NCBI RefSeq assembly: GCF_000775575.1
Contig: NZ_JRGN01000047.1
Span: 1 to 64,000 of the forward strand
From: Planococcus sp. CAU13
Lineage (GTDB): Bacteria; Bacillota; Bacilli; Bacillales_A; Planococcaceae
DNA: 64,000 nt
Direction: 5' to 3'
The notes beneath the pieces are model-generated. The model was given only the letters and a program-made list of their open reading frames with translations, had not been told where the DNA came from and did not search any database. How positions within the stretch are numbered: position 1 is the first letter of the stretch; each line of letters opens with the position of its first letter. The position numbers and the translations under genes were made by a program. This document shows positions 1 through 8,772 of the stretch, piece after piece.

Positions 1-724
1 GTCATTGCGAATGCTTCTGTCAATAAGATGGTCGTCGTCTCTGATGGGAAGGAATACAACGCAATTCAAGTAGGGACGGTGATGACACATCCAGCTTATC
101 GTCATCAAGGTCTGGCAGCCAAGCTGATGAATCATATCATTGAAAAATATGAAAAGAACTATGATTGATTTTTACTTATTTGCCAATGAGACAGTGCTCG
201 ACTTTTACCCTAAGTTTGGGTTTGAGCCAGTTCAAGAAAGCAGTTTCAGCATGAAGACTTCAGATTTAAATAAGCCACTGACTAAAAATTTCACCCTACG
301 CAAGTTAGACATTTATAACAAGACGGATCTAGCACTAATGAGGGAGTTCGCGGCTGAAAGCATGCCTGTGTCTTCGATACTGGGTCTGAAAAACAACGAG
401 CATCTCTTAATGTTTTACTTTATCCTCGCATTCAATGACGCTGTTTATTATATCGAGGAGGAAATGATCGTCATTTTTAAACAGAAGAATCATGTACTTC
501 ATATTTTTGATGTAATCAGCAAAAAAAGAATTGAAGTAGAAAGAATTTTAACTGGAATTGTTTCTGCCAATATAGAGATAATCAAGTTCTATTTCACACC
601 CGATTATGTTGGTAAAAACATTCATACAGAGTTAATAACAGAGAGTGATAATCTTTTGTTCGTCCGCCCGTTATTAAAAAATCTCACAAGCCCTTTTTTG
701 TTTCCATTAACCTCCCATGCTTAA
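1..724 (+). pseudogene. GNAT-family N-acetyltransferase, frameshifted and cut by the window start
   Basis: Reading frame 1 is open from the window edge and carries the acetyl-CoA-binding part of a GNAT fold (THPAYRHQGLAAKLM, the R-x-x-G-x-A loop). It stops at a TGA at 166-168. The second half (FYLFANETVLDFYPKFGFEPV and beyond, to the stop at 722-724) continues directly in frame 2, so one indel near 163-170 breaks the gene. The C-terminal half has the usual 'ANE..LDFYPKFGF' strand-helix of this family. It is the first of four GNAT genes in a row. A sequencing error at the junction is the alternative to a true pseudogene; the N-terminus is outside the window. Confidence 0.7.
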
Positions 725-847
725 GACTTAAATGGTGCAGTCAAATATTAAATTTAAAGTTATCTTGCTATTTCACAAACATTTAAAATTAGGAATAAAA
801 TTAATGAGTTACTAACTTATGGAAAGAACATAGAGGGGGAAGACCAC

Positions 848-1798
848 TTGAACGTCACTATCGAAAAAGCCGGTATTCTGGATGCTGAGAAACTGACCGA
901 AATTATGAAAAGAACATTTGATATAGAAGCCAGACGCTGGTTGCCAATCTCTGAAGTTGTAGACAACAATCTCCAGCCACCCGGCTATGATTCCATTGAA
1001 ATGACGAAATACATGATCGAAGAGCTAGCGTATTACAAAATTAGGTATGAAGAAGGTATAGTGGGTGGCGTAATCGTAACGTTAACTGGCAAGACTTTTG
1101 GAAGAATCGATCGGATTTTCATTGATCCCACCTATCAAGGTAAGAAAATTGGATCAAGAGCGATGGATTTGATTGAAGAGGAATTTCCGGCGGTTCACAC
1201 ATGGGATCTCGAGACTTCCAGCAGCCAAGTGAATAACCATCAGTTCTATGAAAAGAAGGGATATGAAAATACCTATAGAACACGAGGTGAGTACGGTTAT
1301 ATCAAAAGAAAAGAACTTTCATTAGAAAAAGACAATAGAGTCAGAAATGAAGACCTATCGAACAAACAGTACGAGGAATGCCATATGGAAGAGCTGGAGT
1401 GCTATCAAGTCAGTTTAGCGGGAAGTTCTTTTGGCAACAGCAACTTGATGAATACAAACTTCAATAACTGCAACCTTAGTGGTTCCAAGTTCCAGAATCT
1501 TAATCTTAGCCGTTCTCTATACGCAGATTTAAACTTTTCCCAAAGCAGGTTTAGATTTGTCACTTTAAATGGTGTCCGTTTTACAGATACTCATCTTGAA
1601 GAAGTGGGTGAACCCATTTCCTTTGAACGATGTAACTTGCAGGGAACAGAAATAAGGAACAGTGATTTACGGAACGTCAAAATTACAGACAGTGATGTAA
1701 CCGGAATGACCATCGATCACATTCCAGTTGAAAAGTTGCTTGAGGTCTATTACCAGACGATGGAGAAGCAACTTAATAAGAAAAAATATGAACGATGA
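848..1798 (+). CDS. GNAT acetyltransferase fused to a pentapeptide-repeat domain
   Basis: Residues 1-155 form a GNAT domain: the acetyl-CoA loop lies at IDPTYQGKKIGSRAMDL and the C-terminal strand at NNHQFYEKKGYENTYRTR. From about residue 170 to 290 the protein switches to pentapeptide-like repeats (NLMNTNFNNCNLSGSKFQNL, SRSLYADLNFSQSRF, CNLQGTEIRNSDLRNVKITDSD) that would fold as a right-handed quadrilateral beta-helix. The start is TTG at 848 behind GAGGGGGA. The stop overlaps the downstream gene region (ATGA at 1795), suggesting co-transcription. Substrate is unknown. The fusion is unusual: pentapeptide proteins can mimic DNA or act as scaffolds, but no such role can be inferred here. Confidence 0.85.
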   Translation: MNVTIEKAGILDAEKLTEIMKRTFDIEARRWLPISEVVDNNLQPPGYDSIEMTKYMIEELAYYKIRYEEGIVGGVIVTLTGKTFGRIDRIFIDPTYQGKKIGSRAMDLIEEEFPAVHTWDLETSSSQVNNHQFYEKKGYENTYRTRGEYGYIKRKELSLEKDNRVRNEDLSNKQYEECHMEELECYQVSLAGSSFGNSNLMNTNFNNCNLSGSKFQNLNLSRSLYADLNFSQSRFRFVTLNGVRFTDTHLEEVGEPISFERCNLQGTEIRNSDLRNVKITDSDVTGMTIDHIPVEKLLEVYYQTMEKQLNKKKYER

Positions 1799-1809
1799 GG
1801 GGAAATGAG

Positions 1810-2397
1810 ATGAAAACTAATACACCTGGGAGTTTATTTAGAATAGAATGCGAAGAGATATACCTTCAAGAGTTTTCCGTTGAAGATGCCGATCAAATCT
1901 ATCAAATCTCCAGCCAACCCGAAATCTTTAACTTTCTGCCAGACTGGAGATCAACGAAAGAACAAAGGCTTCATTGGTTGACCAATTACGAAATACCAGC
2001 AAATCACGCGTCTCTTGAAGCCATTGCAGCTACATCAAGCATCGATGGACATTTTTTGAAATTAGGGGTATTTCTCAAGGGAACAGATGAATTTATTGGA
2101 TGGTGTTGTACAGGGATTAAAGAGGAATTGCCTCCACCGAACAGAGAAATTATGTATGCCATTTCAAGTGAATTTCAAAATAATGGGTATGCTACCAAAG
2201 CTTCTAAAGGGTTAATAGATTTTTTATTTACTCATACAGATATAGAATCTCTCAATGCGGTTGCTCTAATTAACAATGTTTCTTCAAACAAAGTTATTAG
2301 GAAATGTGATTTTGCCCTAAAAGGTCAGCAAACCATTGATAATGAAATTTACAACCACTATATATTATCTAAATCAGACTGGATAAAAAATGTGTAA
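1810..2397 (+). CDS. GNAT acetyltransferase, RimJ/RimL-like
   Basis: A 195-residue acetyltransferase of the RimJ/RimL type. Features are the N-terminal EIYLQEFSVEDADQIYQISS segment, the central FIGWCCTGIKEE strand, the EIMYAISSEFQNNGYATKAS acetyl-CoA loop, and the VSSNKVIRKCDF helix-strand. I place the start at ATG 1810 because GAGGGGAAATGAG lies just upstream; an in-frame ATG at 1795 overlaps the previous stop but has no spaced ribosome site. It sits in a tandem run of GNAT genes. The acceptor (ribosomal protein, antibiotic or small amine) cannot be read from sequence. Confidence 0.85.
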   Translation: MKTNTPGSLFRIECEEIYLQEFSVEDADQIYQISSQPEIFNFLPDWRSTKEQRLHWLTNYEIPANHASLEAIAATSSIDGHFLKLGVFLKGTDEFIGWCCTGIKEELPPPNREIMYAISSEFQNNGYATKASKGLIDFLFTHTDIESLNAVALINNVSSNKVIRKCDFALKGQQTIDNEIYNHYILSKSDWIKNV

Positions 2398-2470
2398 TTT
2401 CCACTGATAATTTGCAGTGATATTAAGTGTTATATTCTTGAAATATAACGAAATCTGAGGAAGGTATACT

Positions 2471-2938
2471 ATGAAAACTAAACTGCAACAAATGACAGAA
2501 GAAGAATTTGATCAATATTTGGCCTATTTTATACCTGATTACGCTATAGACTTATCGGAAAACTTTATGATTCCATTAGAAAAGGCAATGAAAGAATCAA
2601 AAGATTTAATGGACAAGTTACTCCCAAATAAACAAAAATCAGAAGGTCAATTAGTTTACAATATTTATTCAATTGACGAAGATAAAACAATTGGAGTGAT
2701 CTGGTACAATATCCAAACCGATAGCAACAAAGCTTATATCTATCATATTTTAATCAAGGAAGAGTTTAGAAAGAAAGGGTTCGCTACCTTCGTATTGGAG
2801 GAATTAGAAGAAACCATGAAAAGTGCTGGGATCACCTCTATGGGATTGAATGTGTTTGGTACAAATCCTAGTGCTCATAAACTTTATGAGAAACTTGGCT
2901 ACCTAGTGCAGTCAACGTCAATGGGGAAAAGAATCTAA
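2471..2938 (+). CDS. GNAT-family N-acetyltransferase
   Basis: A 155-residue single-domain GNAT protein. The acetyl-CoA site is in IKEEFRKKGFATFVLEELEE (R-K-K-G-F-A), followed by the conserved LNVFGTNPSAHKLYEKLGY motif in which N, A, Y and GY line the cofactor pocket. The ribosome site is GAGGAAGG ending 8 bases before ATG 2471. It is the last of four GNAT genes at the left end; the 73-base gap from the previous gene contains no strong hairpin, so read-through is possible. Substrate unknown. Confidence 0.85.
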   Translation: MKTKLQQMTEEEFDQYLAYFIPDYAIDLSENFMIPLEKAMKESKDLMDKLLPNKQKSEGQLVYNIYSIDEDKTIGVIWYNIQTDSNKAYIYHILIKEEFRKKGFATFVLEELEETMKSAGITSMGLNVFGTNPSAHKLYEKLGYLVQSTSMGKRI

Positions 2939-3151
2939 TTTATTTAGCTGATGAATGTAAAGACTGCTAAGTAAGTTACATTCAATGGGATATTTATAAA
3001 AAATTTAGTAGAGAACTTTGACAAGGAAAGATTTTTTCATCTTTGTTAAAGAATGAGGGACAAGTGGTAACCTTTTATAACGACTGTAATAATCCAAATA
3101 TAGATCGATGCTTAATCGGTTCCCCATACAATAAAGAAAGAGAGTGAAGAT

Positions 3152-4720
3152 ATGTTTTCTGCGATAGAAAAGCAAATTAATGAACAAATGGTTTCTCAGT
3201 CAATCCCAGGATTTTCAATGGCGATTGTGCAAGGACAGGAAGTCGTTTACTCTAAAGGATTTGGAGTAACGAACAAGGAAGAGGGAGGTATTCCTGTCAC
3301 AGAGAATACCCTATTTCGAATTGGCTCATTAAGTAAGCCTTTAACAGCAACTGCAATCATGGTACTGGTCGATCAGGGAATCTTGAACTTAGACATTCCG
3401 ATTAAAGAATATGTTCCTTTCTTTACTCTAAAAGATCAAGCAGCTTCAAATAAAATTACACTTAGAATGCTTTTAAGTCATACCGCCGGGCTGCCAGACG
3501 GCACTGACATAGTAGGAAGTCGTAATTTGGATGCTTTAAAATACTATATACAAAATGATGTTCCGCAATTATCGTTGATTGCTCCCCCCGGTCTTATCTT
3601 TTCCTACAGCAATCATGGGTTTAATATCGCTGGATATGTTGCTGAATTCGTGACTGAAAAGTACTTTCCAGAGTTTATGCAGGAAGTCTTGTTTAATCCT
3701 ATAGGCATGTCTCGTACGGTATATGATCCGCTTCTGGCAATGACATTCCCGGTGGCTTTAGGCCATGAACGAACAGAGAAGGGCGAAAAAGTTGTAAGGC
3801 CATTTTATGAAAACGTGGCTAACTATCCTTCTTGGTTTGCGATGTCTACAGCAGAAGATTATGCTAAATTCCTACTTATGCACTTGAATGCTGGACAACT
3901 AGGCAATCAATCGCTTCTTTCTGCTTCAGCCGTTAACGAAATGCAAAAATTGCAAGTAAGCCGCTATAACCTGCATCAGCTTGGTTGTGGATTATCCTTT
4001 ATTACGGAAGAATATAACGGAGTTCAGACCCTTCGTCATGGCGGAGCTATAGGAACATATACTAGTTTTATCTTGGCTGCACCTGAGAAAAAAATGGCGA
4101 TAGTGACCATGTCCAACCAAGATTATGGAATCGATCTTGCTTATGACATCATGGATAAGCTGCTGGAAGTCGATCCAATCCACATTCAACCAAAATCTAT
4201 GACACCCAATAGCTTGATTTGGAAACAATACACAGGCTATTATTTGGGAAATCTTAATGGGCTTGCGCACATCTTCATTGACGGTCAACAGCTAAAAATG
4301 CAACTGAATGGCAAAGAAATGACCTTGCATGCTTATGAGGAAAATCTCTATTTTGCTAAAGACACTGAAGGAAATCCAATTGCTACTGTTGGTTTTGTAT
4401 TAGGTGAGAGAGACGAAGTCGATTATATCGTGCTGGATGGACAGTTCTGCAAACGTGTTGAAAAAGAATTGATTTCTCAACCAAGAACAAGTGAGTCTTC
4501 TTTAGAAGGAACGTATTCCAATGGTTCAGTTTCATATGGTCTTAAAGTAATAAAAGACCAACTGTTTATGCTGGATGAAGATCAACAACTATTCTGTCAG
4601 CCATTGTTCGGTAACTTTTTTTATACAGAAGAACAGGGATTACTAGAAATACAAGAAATAGAAAAACGAAAAATCTTGATTATTCAAGATAATTGGAAGT
4701 TCGAAAAGGTTGGAAGGTAA
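3152..4720 (+). CDS. Beta-lactamase-family serine hydrolase (class C/PBP-like)
   Basis: A 522-residue protein with the serine beta-lactamase/DD-peptidase fold. All three active-site motifs are present: S59-L-S-K62 (nucleophile and general base), Y152-S-N154, and H296-G-G298 in place of KTG, typical of the esterase/AmpH-like branch. Residues about 345-520 form an extra beta-rich C-terminal region, as in larger members of COG1680. No signal peptide is seen, so it may be cytoplasmic or released non-classically. The ribosome site AAGAGAGTGAAG precedes ATG 3152. Likely activity is hydrolysis of a peptide or ester; true beta-lactamase action is not shown by sequence. Confidence 0.85.
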   Translation: MFSAIEKQINEQMVSQSIPGFSMAIVQGQEVVYSKGFGVTNKEEGGIPVTENTLFRIGSLSKPLTATAIMVLVDQGILNLDIPIKEYVPFFTLKDQAASNKITLRMLLSHTAGLPDGTDIVGSRNLDALKYYIQNDVPQLSLIAPPGLIFSYSNHGFNIAGYVAEFVTEKYFPEFMQEVLFNPIGMSRTVYDPLLAMTFPVALGHERTEKGEKVVRPFYENVANYPSWFAMSTAEDYAKFLLMHLNAGQLGNQSLLSASAVNEMQKLQVSRYNLHQLGCGLSFITEEYNGVQTLRHGGAIGTYTSFILAAPEKKMAIVTMSNQDYGIDLAYDIMDKLLEVDPIHIQPKSMTPNSLIWKQYTGYYLGNLNGLAHIFIDGQQLKMQLNGKEMTLHAYEENLYFAKDTEGNPIATVGFVLGERDEVDYIVLDGQFCKRVEKELISQPRTSESSLEGTYSNGSVSYGLKVIKDQLFMLDEDQQLFCQPLFGNFFYTEEQGLLEIQEIEKRKILIIQDNWKFEKVGR

Positions 4721-4761
4721 GATAAGTCCATCTAGATTATCTAAATTGATAGAAATAATGT

Positions 4762-4835
4762 TAGTTTACATATGACCAATTATAGGAAGGGCAGAAGTGT
4801 TAGCTATAGCTTCTTTCCTTCCTTTTGTTCGCTTA
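4762..4835 (+). repeat. Dispersed palindromic intergenic repeat, copy A
   Basis: A left box GTTTACATATGA (4764-4775) is followed by a hairpin whose arms are GGAAGG..AGAAG (4785-4797) and CTTCTTTCCTTCC (near 4810-4822), then T-rich sequence. It lies 41 bases after the hydrolase stop and probably terminates that transcript. It shares the left box and hairpin layout with the copies near 10.6, 11.2, 11.9, 14.0 and 20.2 kb; its right end has decayed. Confidence 0.6.
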
Positions 4836-4952
4836 AATGTAGCGTAAATAAATTAACAAAGAACACAAGAAAAACACAACTCCAAACTATAATGGTTTCA
4901 GGCTGCCAAAAAGATAAGCAGGATAGCAAGTAAACAATTTGGAGTGATAATC

Positions 4953-5477
4953 ATGAAAAAAATAATACCGTCGACACTAACCATGGGAAATTTGTTGCTG
5001 GGGTTTATGGCAATTCTCTTCATATCCAATAAGGAGTACTCAACAGCAGCAATGTTGATTGGACTGGGTTTATTCTTCGACTTTATTGATGGCTATAGTG
5101 CTAGAAAATTGAATGCCGAATCTGCATTGGGTAAGGAGCTTGATTCGTTAGCTGATATGGTGACATTTGGGGTTGCACCTGCAATGTTGGCTTATTTTGG
5201 ATCGGTTCATGAAATCCATTTCTTTGGAGTTTTCTGCTGTCTGATTTATGTCTGCTGTAGCGCATTGCGATTGGCACGTTTTAACATCTCAGTGCACCCA
5301 TCAACAAGCTTTATAGGTATGCCGATGCCATTGGCGGCGACACTGATGCTATTTATCACTTTATTGAATCCCTATGCAACGGCGATTGGATCGTTGCTAA
5401 TTTCATTTCTTATGATTAGTCGGCTTTGGTTTCCGAGTCTAAAGAACATTGAATTAGAAGTTAAGGAGGATTATTAA
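4953..5477 (+). CDS. pssA: CDP-diacylglycerol--serine O-phosphatidyltransferase
   Basis: A 174-residue membrane enzyme that makes phosphatidylserine from CDP-diacylglycerol and serine, the precursor of phosphatidylethanolamine. The CDP-alcohol phosphatidyltransferase signature is complete: DG-YS-AR, eight residues, G-KEL-D-SLA-D (residues about 45-68). The rest is hydrophobic helices. I start at ATG 4953, eight bases after GGAG, rather than the in-frame GTG at 4944 that overlaps the ribosome site. It overlaps the next gene by one base (TAATG), as in the B. subtilis pssA-ybfM-psd operon, but no psd follows here. Confidence 0.92.
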   Translation: MKKIIPSTLTMGNLLLGFMAILFISNKEYSTAAMLIGLGLFFDFIDGYSARKLNAESALGKELDSLADMVTFGVAPAMLAYFGSVHEIHFFGVFCCLIYVCCSALRLARFNISVHPSTSFIGMPMPLAATLMLFITLLNPYATAIGSLLISFLMISRLWFPSLKNIELEVKEDY

Positions 5478-5965
5478 TGGAAACCATTTTACCGTTTCTA
5501 TCGGATTATGGTTATGCTGCGATATACATGTTGTTGACACTTGGAATTATCGGACTTCCGATACCGGATGAGGTGCTGATGACAACGGTTGGATACTTGA
5601 CCTCAATTGGTACAATGAAGTTTTCTTACGCTCTGTTTTTTAGCTTTACTGGAGCTATGAGTGGAATGATACTTAGCTACTTTATTGGCAAAAAGGCTGG
5701 ACGCCCTTTCTTGGAACGTTACGGAAAATGGGTAGGTTTAAAACCATCGCGTATTGCTAAGGCCGAAAAGTGGATGAATAAATATGGACCAATATCCATT
5801 GTGATCGGTTACTTTATTCCAGGAATTCGACACATCACCTGCTACCTGTCTGGAATCAGCCGTATGTCCTTCAATAAGTACATTATCTATTCTTCTATTG
5901 GCGCTTTGATATGGTGTTTAATTTTTATCGTGACAGGAAGAGTTCTTGGGCATGTGACTGTTTAA
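5477..5965 (+). CDS. DedA-family membrane protein (YbfM-like)
   Basis: A 162-residue polytopic protein of the DedA/VTT family. Typical features are the N-terminal hydrophobic LPIPDEVLMTTVGYL motif, the central G-KKAGRP--ERYGK region, and the GYFIPGIRHITCYLSGISRM segment whose conserved R and G residues are diagnostic. DedA proteins recycle undecaprenyl phosphate or move phospholipids between leaflets. Translational coupling to pssA (overlap TAATG, ribosome site TAAGGAGGATTATTA) matches the ybfM position in B. subtilis and supports a role in phospholipid handling. Confidence 0.9.
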   Translation: METILPFLSDYGYAAIYMLLTLGIIGLPIPDEVLMTTVGYLTSIGTMKFSYALFFSFTGAMSGMILSYFIGKKAGRPFLERYGKWVGLKPSRIAKAEKWMNKYGPISIVIGYFIPGIRHITCYLSGISRMSFNKYIIYSSIGALIWCLIFIVTGRVLGHVTV

Positions 5966-6141
5966 GTTGAACTCTCTTATAATGAAGAAAGAAATTCAAT
6001 AGAACAAAATTATTCACAGAGATCTTTAAAGAATGAAGAAGTACAGAACAGTGTAAAAGAGTCAAGAATATCCTTTGGGAGAACAAATGGAAACGCAAAT
6101 GAAAAGATAATATTTAAAAGCAAGGAAGGATGTGTAATGCT

Positions 6142-6822
6142 TTGACGCATAAGGTTCTAATTGTTGAAGATGAACAACGTATCCGAGAGCTGATTTCGGA
6201 TTATTTTGATTCCAAAGAATGGATTGTTTGCCAGGCAGAAAATGGCAGGGAAGGGCTCTACATGTATGAAAATGAAATTCCGGATTTGGTGATTCTCGAT
6301 CTGATGATGCCGGAAATGGACGGTTGGGAGGTGTGTAGACAGATACGACGTCAATCCGATGTTCCAATTATCATCCTCACTGCTGTATCGGGGGATGAAC
6401 GCCAAATTCAAGGTTATGAACTCGGAGCAGATGATTATGTGACTAAGCCATTCAGTCCTAAAGTCCTGGTTTCCAAAGCGGAAGTATTGATGAAAAGAGT
6501 CAATGGCCAGCTGTTCTCGAACCCTCATATTGTATTAGGATTTGACGTGTTGCTGAATACCCGGAGCAGGCAATTAGAAAAAGGGGAGGAAACATTTGAT
6601 TTAACGCCCAAAGAGTATGATATCTTGCAGATGTTGCTGCGTAACAAAGGAATCGTGCTGTCTAGGGAAACAATATTAGGCCATGTCTGGGGAATGGACT
6701 ATGAAGGGGATATTCGAGTCGTTGACACACATATTAAAAAACTCCGAGGGAAAATGTGCCAGGCAGCAAACAACATTCGGACTGTTTTTGGTATCGGCTA
6801 TATCTATGAGGAAGCCCCATGA
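6142..6822 (+). CDS. OmpR/PhoB-family response regulator
   Basis: A 226-residue regulator: receiver domain about 1-115 with the acidic pair in VEDEQ, phospho-acceptor Asp in LVILDLMMPEMDGWE, Thr in IILTAVS and Lys in TKPFSP; winged-helix DNA-binding domain about 125-225 (LTPKEYDILQMLLRNKG, RVVDTHIKKLRGKM). AAGGAAGGA (6122-6130) is too close to an ATG at 6130, so TTG 6142, giving MTHKVLIVEDE, is the likelier start. The last four bases overlap the histidine kinase gene, so the pair is co-translated. Confidence 0.88.
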   Translation: MTHKVLIVEDEQRIRELISDYFDSKEWIVCQAENGREGLYMYENEIPDLVILDLMMPEMDGWEVCRQIRRQSDVPIIILTAVSGDERQIQGYELGADDYVTKPFSPKVLVSKAEVLMKRVNGQLFSNPHIVLGFDVLLNTRSRQLEKGEETFDLTPKEYDILQMLLRNKGIVLSRETILGHVWGMDYEGDIRVVDTHIKKLRGKMCQAANNIRTVFGIGYIYEEAP

Positions 6823-8588
6823 AGAAGTTTGGAATTACATTCAAACTTTTTATGTCCACTTCTGCTATATTCATTCTTTTTTACGTACTCGTTCTATTAG
6901 CACAGCTAATGGTTTTTCCTGAATTTTATGAACAGAGGAAAATTCAAAAGCTCGAACAAGACGCGGCATCACTTGCTTCGATTTATCAAGACGATCCAAC
7001 AGGAATTTGGGAATCGGATTCGACCATCATGCGGAGGTTAGCTAAATCTGGTACAAACTTTACATTGACAGATTTTGAAGGAAATATAACGGCCAATGAT
7101 CCGTTTCGCATGCAAGTTATGCAGAATGACGGCACATCAATCAACATCTCGCTGTATTTTATTGTTAGTGCCTACAGGCAGGAATTTGAACAATTAGAGA
7201 TTTCAGCTGGACAAGAGATTGTGATGCATGGGGAATTTGGAGATGGTCAGGACAGTAACACCTTTTATCCATATTTTCTTCAAAATTCCGATGGAAGCAA
7301 TGCGGGTGTAAAGGATTTTGAAGAAGTCGATGTGGATGTCCCCGAAAACAATCGAGTCAGAGGAATGGTAGAGAAAGTCAGCTTACCCAATCTGAACAAC
7401 GTAGGTCGTCGGCTAGGAATCCTTTACCTGGCCATGGATGAATTTTTTCCCTTATCTAAATCTTATATAGATCAGTTGAACTCCATGAAACCTGTTGAGT
7501 TGAAGTGGCTTGATTCTTTTAGTGGAAGCAGGAGTGGGGTCATCATACAGCCCGTGCGAAACAGTGGAGGAGAAATAGAACTCCTCTTTCTTGTCACCTC
7601 TTTGCAAGAAATCAAGGAAACCAATAGTGCCCTACGAGTATTATATGCTTACCTTGGAGCAGGCGGGCTCGTATTAATTCTTCTACTTTCCACGGTATAC
7701 TCGCGGATGGTGACACGCCCACTCCTGTTGTTGAACAAGAGAGCAGAGAAAATAAAAAACTTGGATTTTTCAGAGGGAGAACTGGTACAGCGTAAAGATG
7801 AGCTGGGCAGTCTTTCGAATACCTTGTTTGAAATGTCTAGCAAACTTGAGTTGACATTGGAGGAACTAAACAAGGCCAACGAGAGATTGAAAAGCGAAAT
7901 TAAGCAGAATAAGGAATTGGAGCAGTTACAAAAGGATTTCTTCGCCAACGCCTCCCATGAATTAAAGACACCAATCAGCATTGTCCGGGGATTTGCCGAG
8001 GGTATACGAGATGGAATTAACACGGCCAAAAAAGAACATTATATAAACGTCATTTTGGAAGAAAGTGAAAAAATGGAACGGCTTGTTCAAGATATGCTGG
8101 ATTTGCTTCATCTTGAGTCGCCAGCTGTCAAACTATACAAGTCTCCAGTGCTACTTAGTGAAATAACTGAAGATACCCTCCAGAAACTGGTGCATCAAAT
8201 GGAAAAGAAACGTCTTACTGCACGGGTGGTTCGGAATAAGGAACAGGAAATTGTGGCTGATGCTGGAAAGATGGAGCAAGTGGTGCAGAACTTGATGACG
8301 AATGCCATACGCCATGCCGAATTCGACAGTACTATTGTAATTGTTGTTTCCGAAAACGATAATAACGTTACTTATTCTGTACACAATAAAGGGGAAAGAA
8401 TACCTGATGCTTTTTTAAACAGGATATGGGAGCGTTTCTTCCGTGCAGAAGTCTCGCGGGACCGAAAATTTGGTGGAACTGGGTTAGGTCTTGCCATTGT
8501 CAAGCGAATTTTAGAGCTTCATGAATGTGAGTACAAGGCGGAGAATAAGGATGATGGCGTGACGTTCACGTTAAAGTTCCGTAAATAA
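6819..8588 (+). CDS. Membrane sensor histidine kinase, partner of the adjacent regulator
   Basis: A 589-residue kinase. Membrane segment 1 lies at about residues 10-33, an extracytoplasmic sensor domain of roughly 235 residues follows, membrane segment 2 lies at about 275-297, then HAMP (TRPLLLLNKRAEKIKNLDFS), dimerisation domain with H-box FFANASHELKTPISIVRGF, and catalytic domain with the N box (QNLMTNAIRH) and G boxes (FRAEVSRDRKFGGTGLGLAI). It would phosphorylate the regulator just upstream (ATGA overlap). The large outer domain has no family I recognise. The ABC exporter 185 bases downstream is a plausible target, as in antibiotic-sensing systems, but this is inference. Confidence 0.88.
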   Translation: MKKFGITFKLFMSTSAIFILFYVLVLLAQLMVFPEFYEQRKIQKLEQDAASLASIYQDDPTGIWESDSTIMRRLAKSGTNFTLTDFEGNITANDPFRMQVMQNDGTSINISLYFIVSAYRQEFEQLEISAGQEIVMHGEFGDGQDSNTFYPYFLQNSDGSNAGVKDFEEVDVDVPENNRVRGMVEKVSLPNLNNVGRRLGILYLAMDEFFPLSKSYIDQLNSMKPVELKWLDSFSGSRSGVIIQPVRNSGGEIELLFLVTSLQEIKETNSALRVLYAYLGAGGLVLILLLSTVYSRMVTRPLLLLNKRAEKIKNLDFSEGELVQRKDELGSLSNTLFEMSSKLELTLEELNKANERLKSEIKQNKELEQLQKDFFANASHELKTPISIVRGFAEGIRDGINTAKKEHYINVILEESEKMERLVQDMLDLLHLESPAVKLYKSPVLLSEITEDTLQKLVHQMEKKRLTARVVRNKEQEIVADAGKMEQVVQNLMTNAIRHAEFDSTIVIVVSENDNNVTYSVHNKGERIPDAFLNRIWERFFRAEVSRDRKFGGTGLGLAIVKRILELHECEYKAENKDDGVTFTLKFRK

Positions 8589-8610
8589 TCTGCCCGGTAC
8601 CCCAAATGAA

Positions 8611-8697
8611 GACGGAGCTATTCCTTGGATTCGATGTTGCTTCAGCGCATATAGGAACACGAAATGTGCATTTACGTAGAACCTTAAGTACTCCGTC
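8611..8697 (+). other. Possible folded leader before the ABC exporter gene
   Basis: GACGGAG (8611-8617) is the exact reverse complement of CTCCGTC (8691-8697), and inner segments TTCC (8621-8624) and GGAA (8654-8657) could also pair. The structure lies between the kinase stop and the exporter start. No T-run follows, so it does not look like a terminator. It could be a structured 5' leader or chance pairing. Confidence 0.25.
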
Positions 8698-8772
8698 GCA
8701 AATAAATCCAAGTTTATTAAAGCTAATTAAAAACTATAACTAAGTATACAACTATTTGGAGGGATTGAAAAA

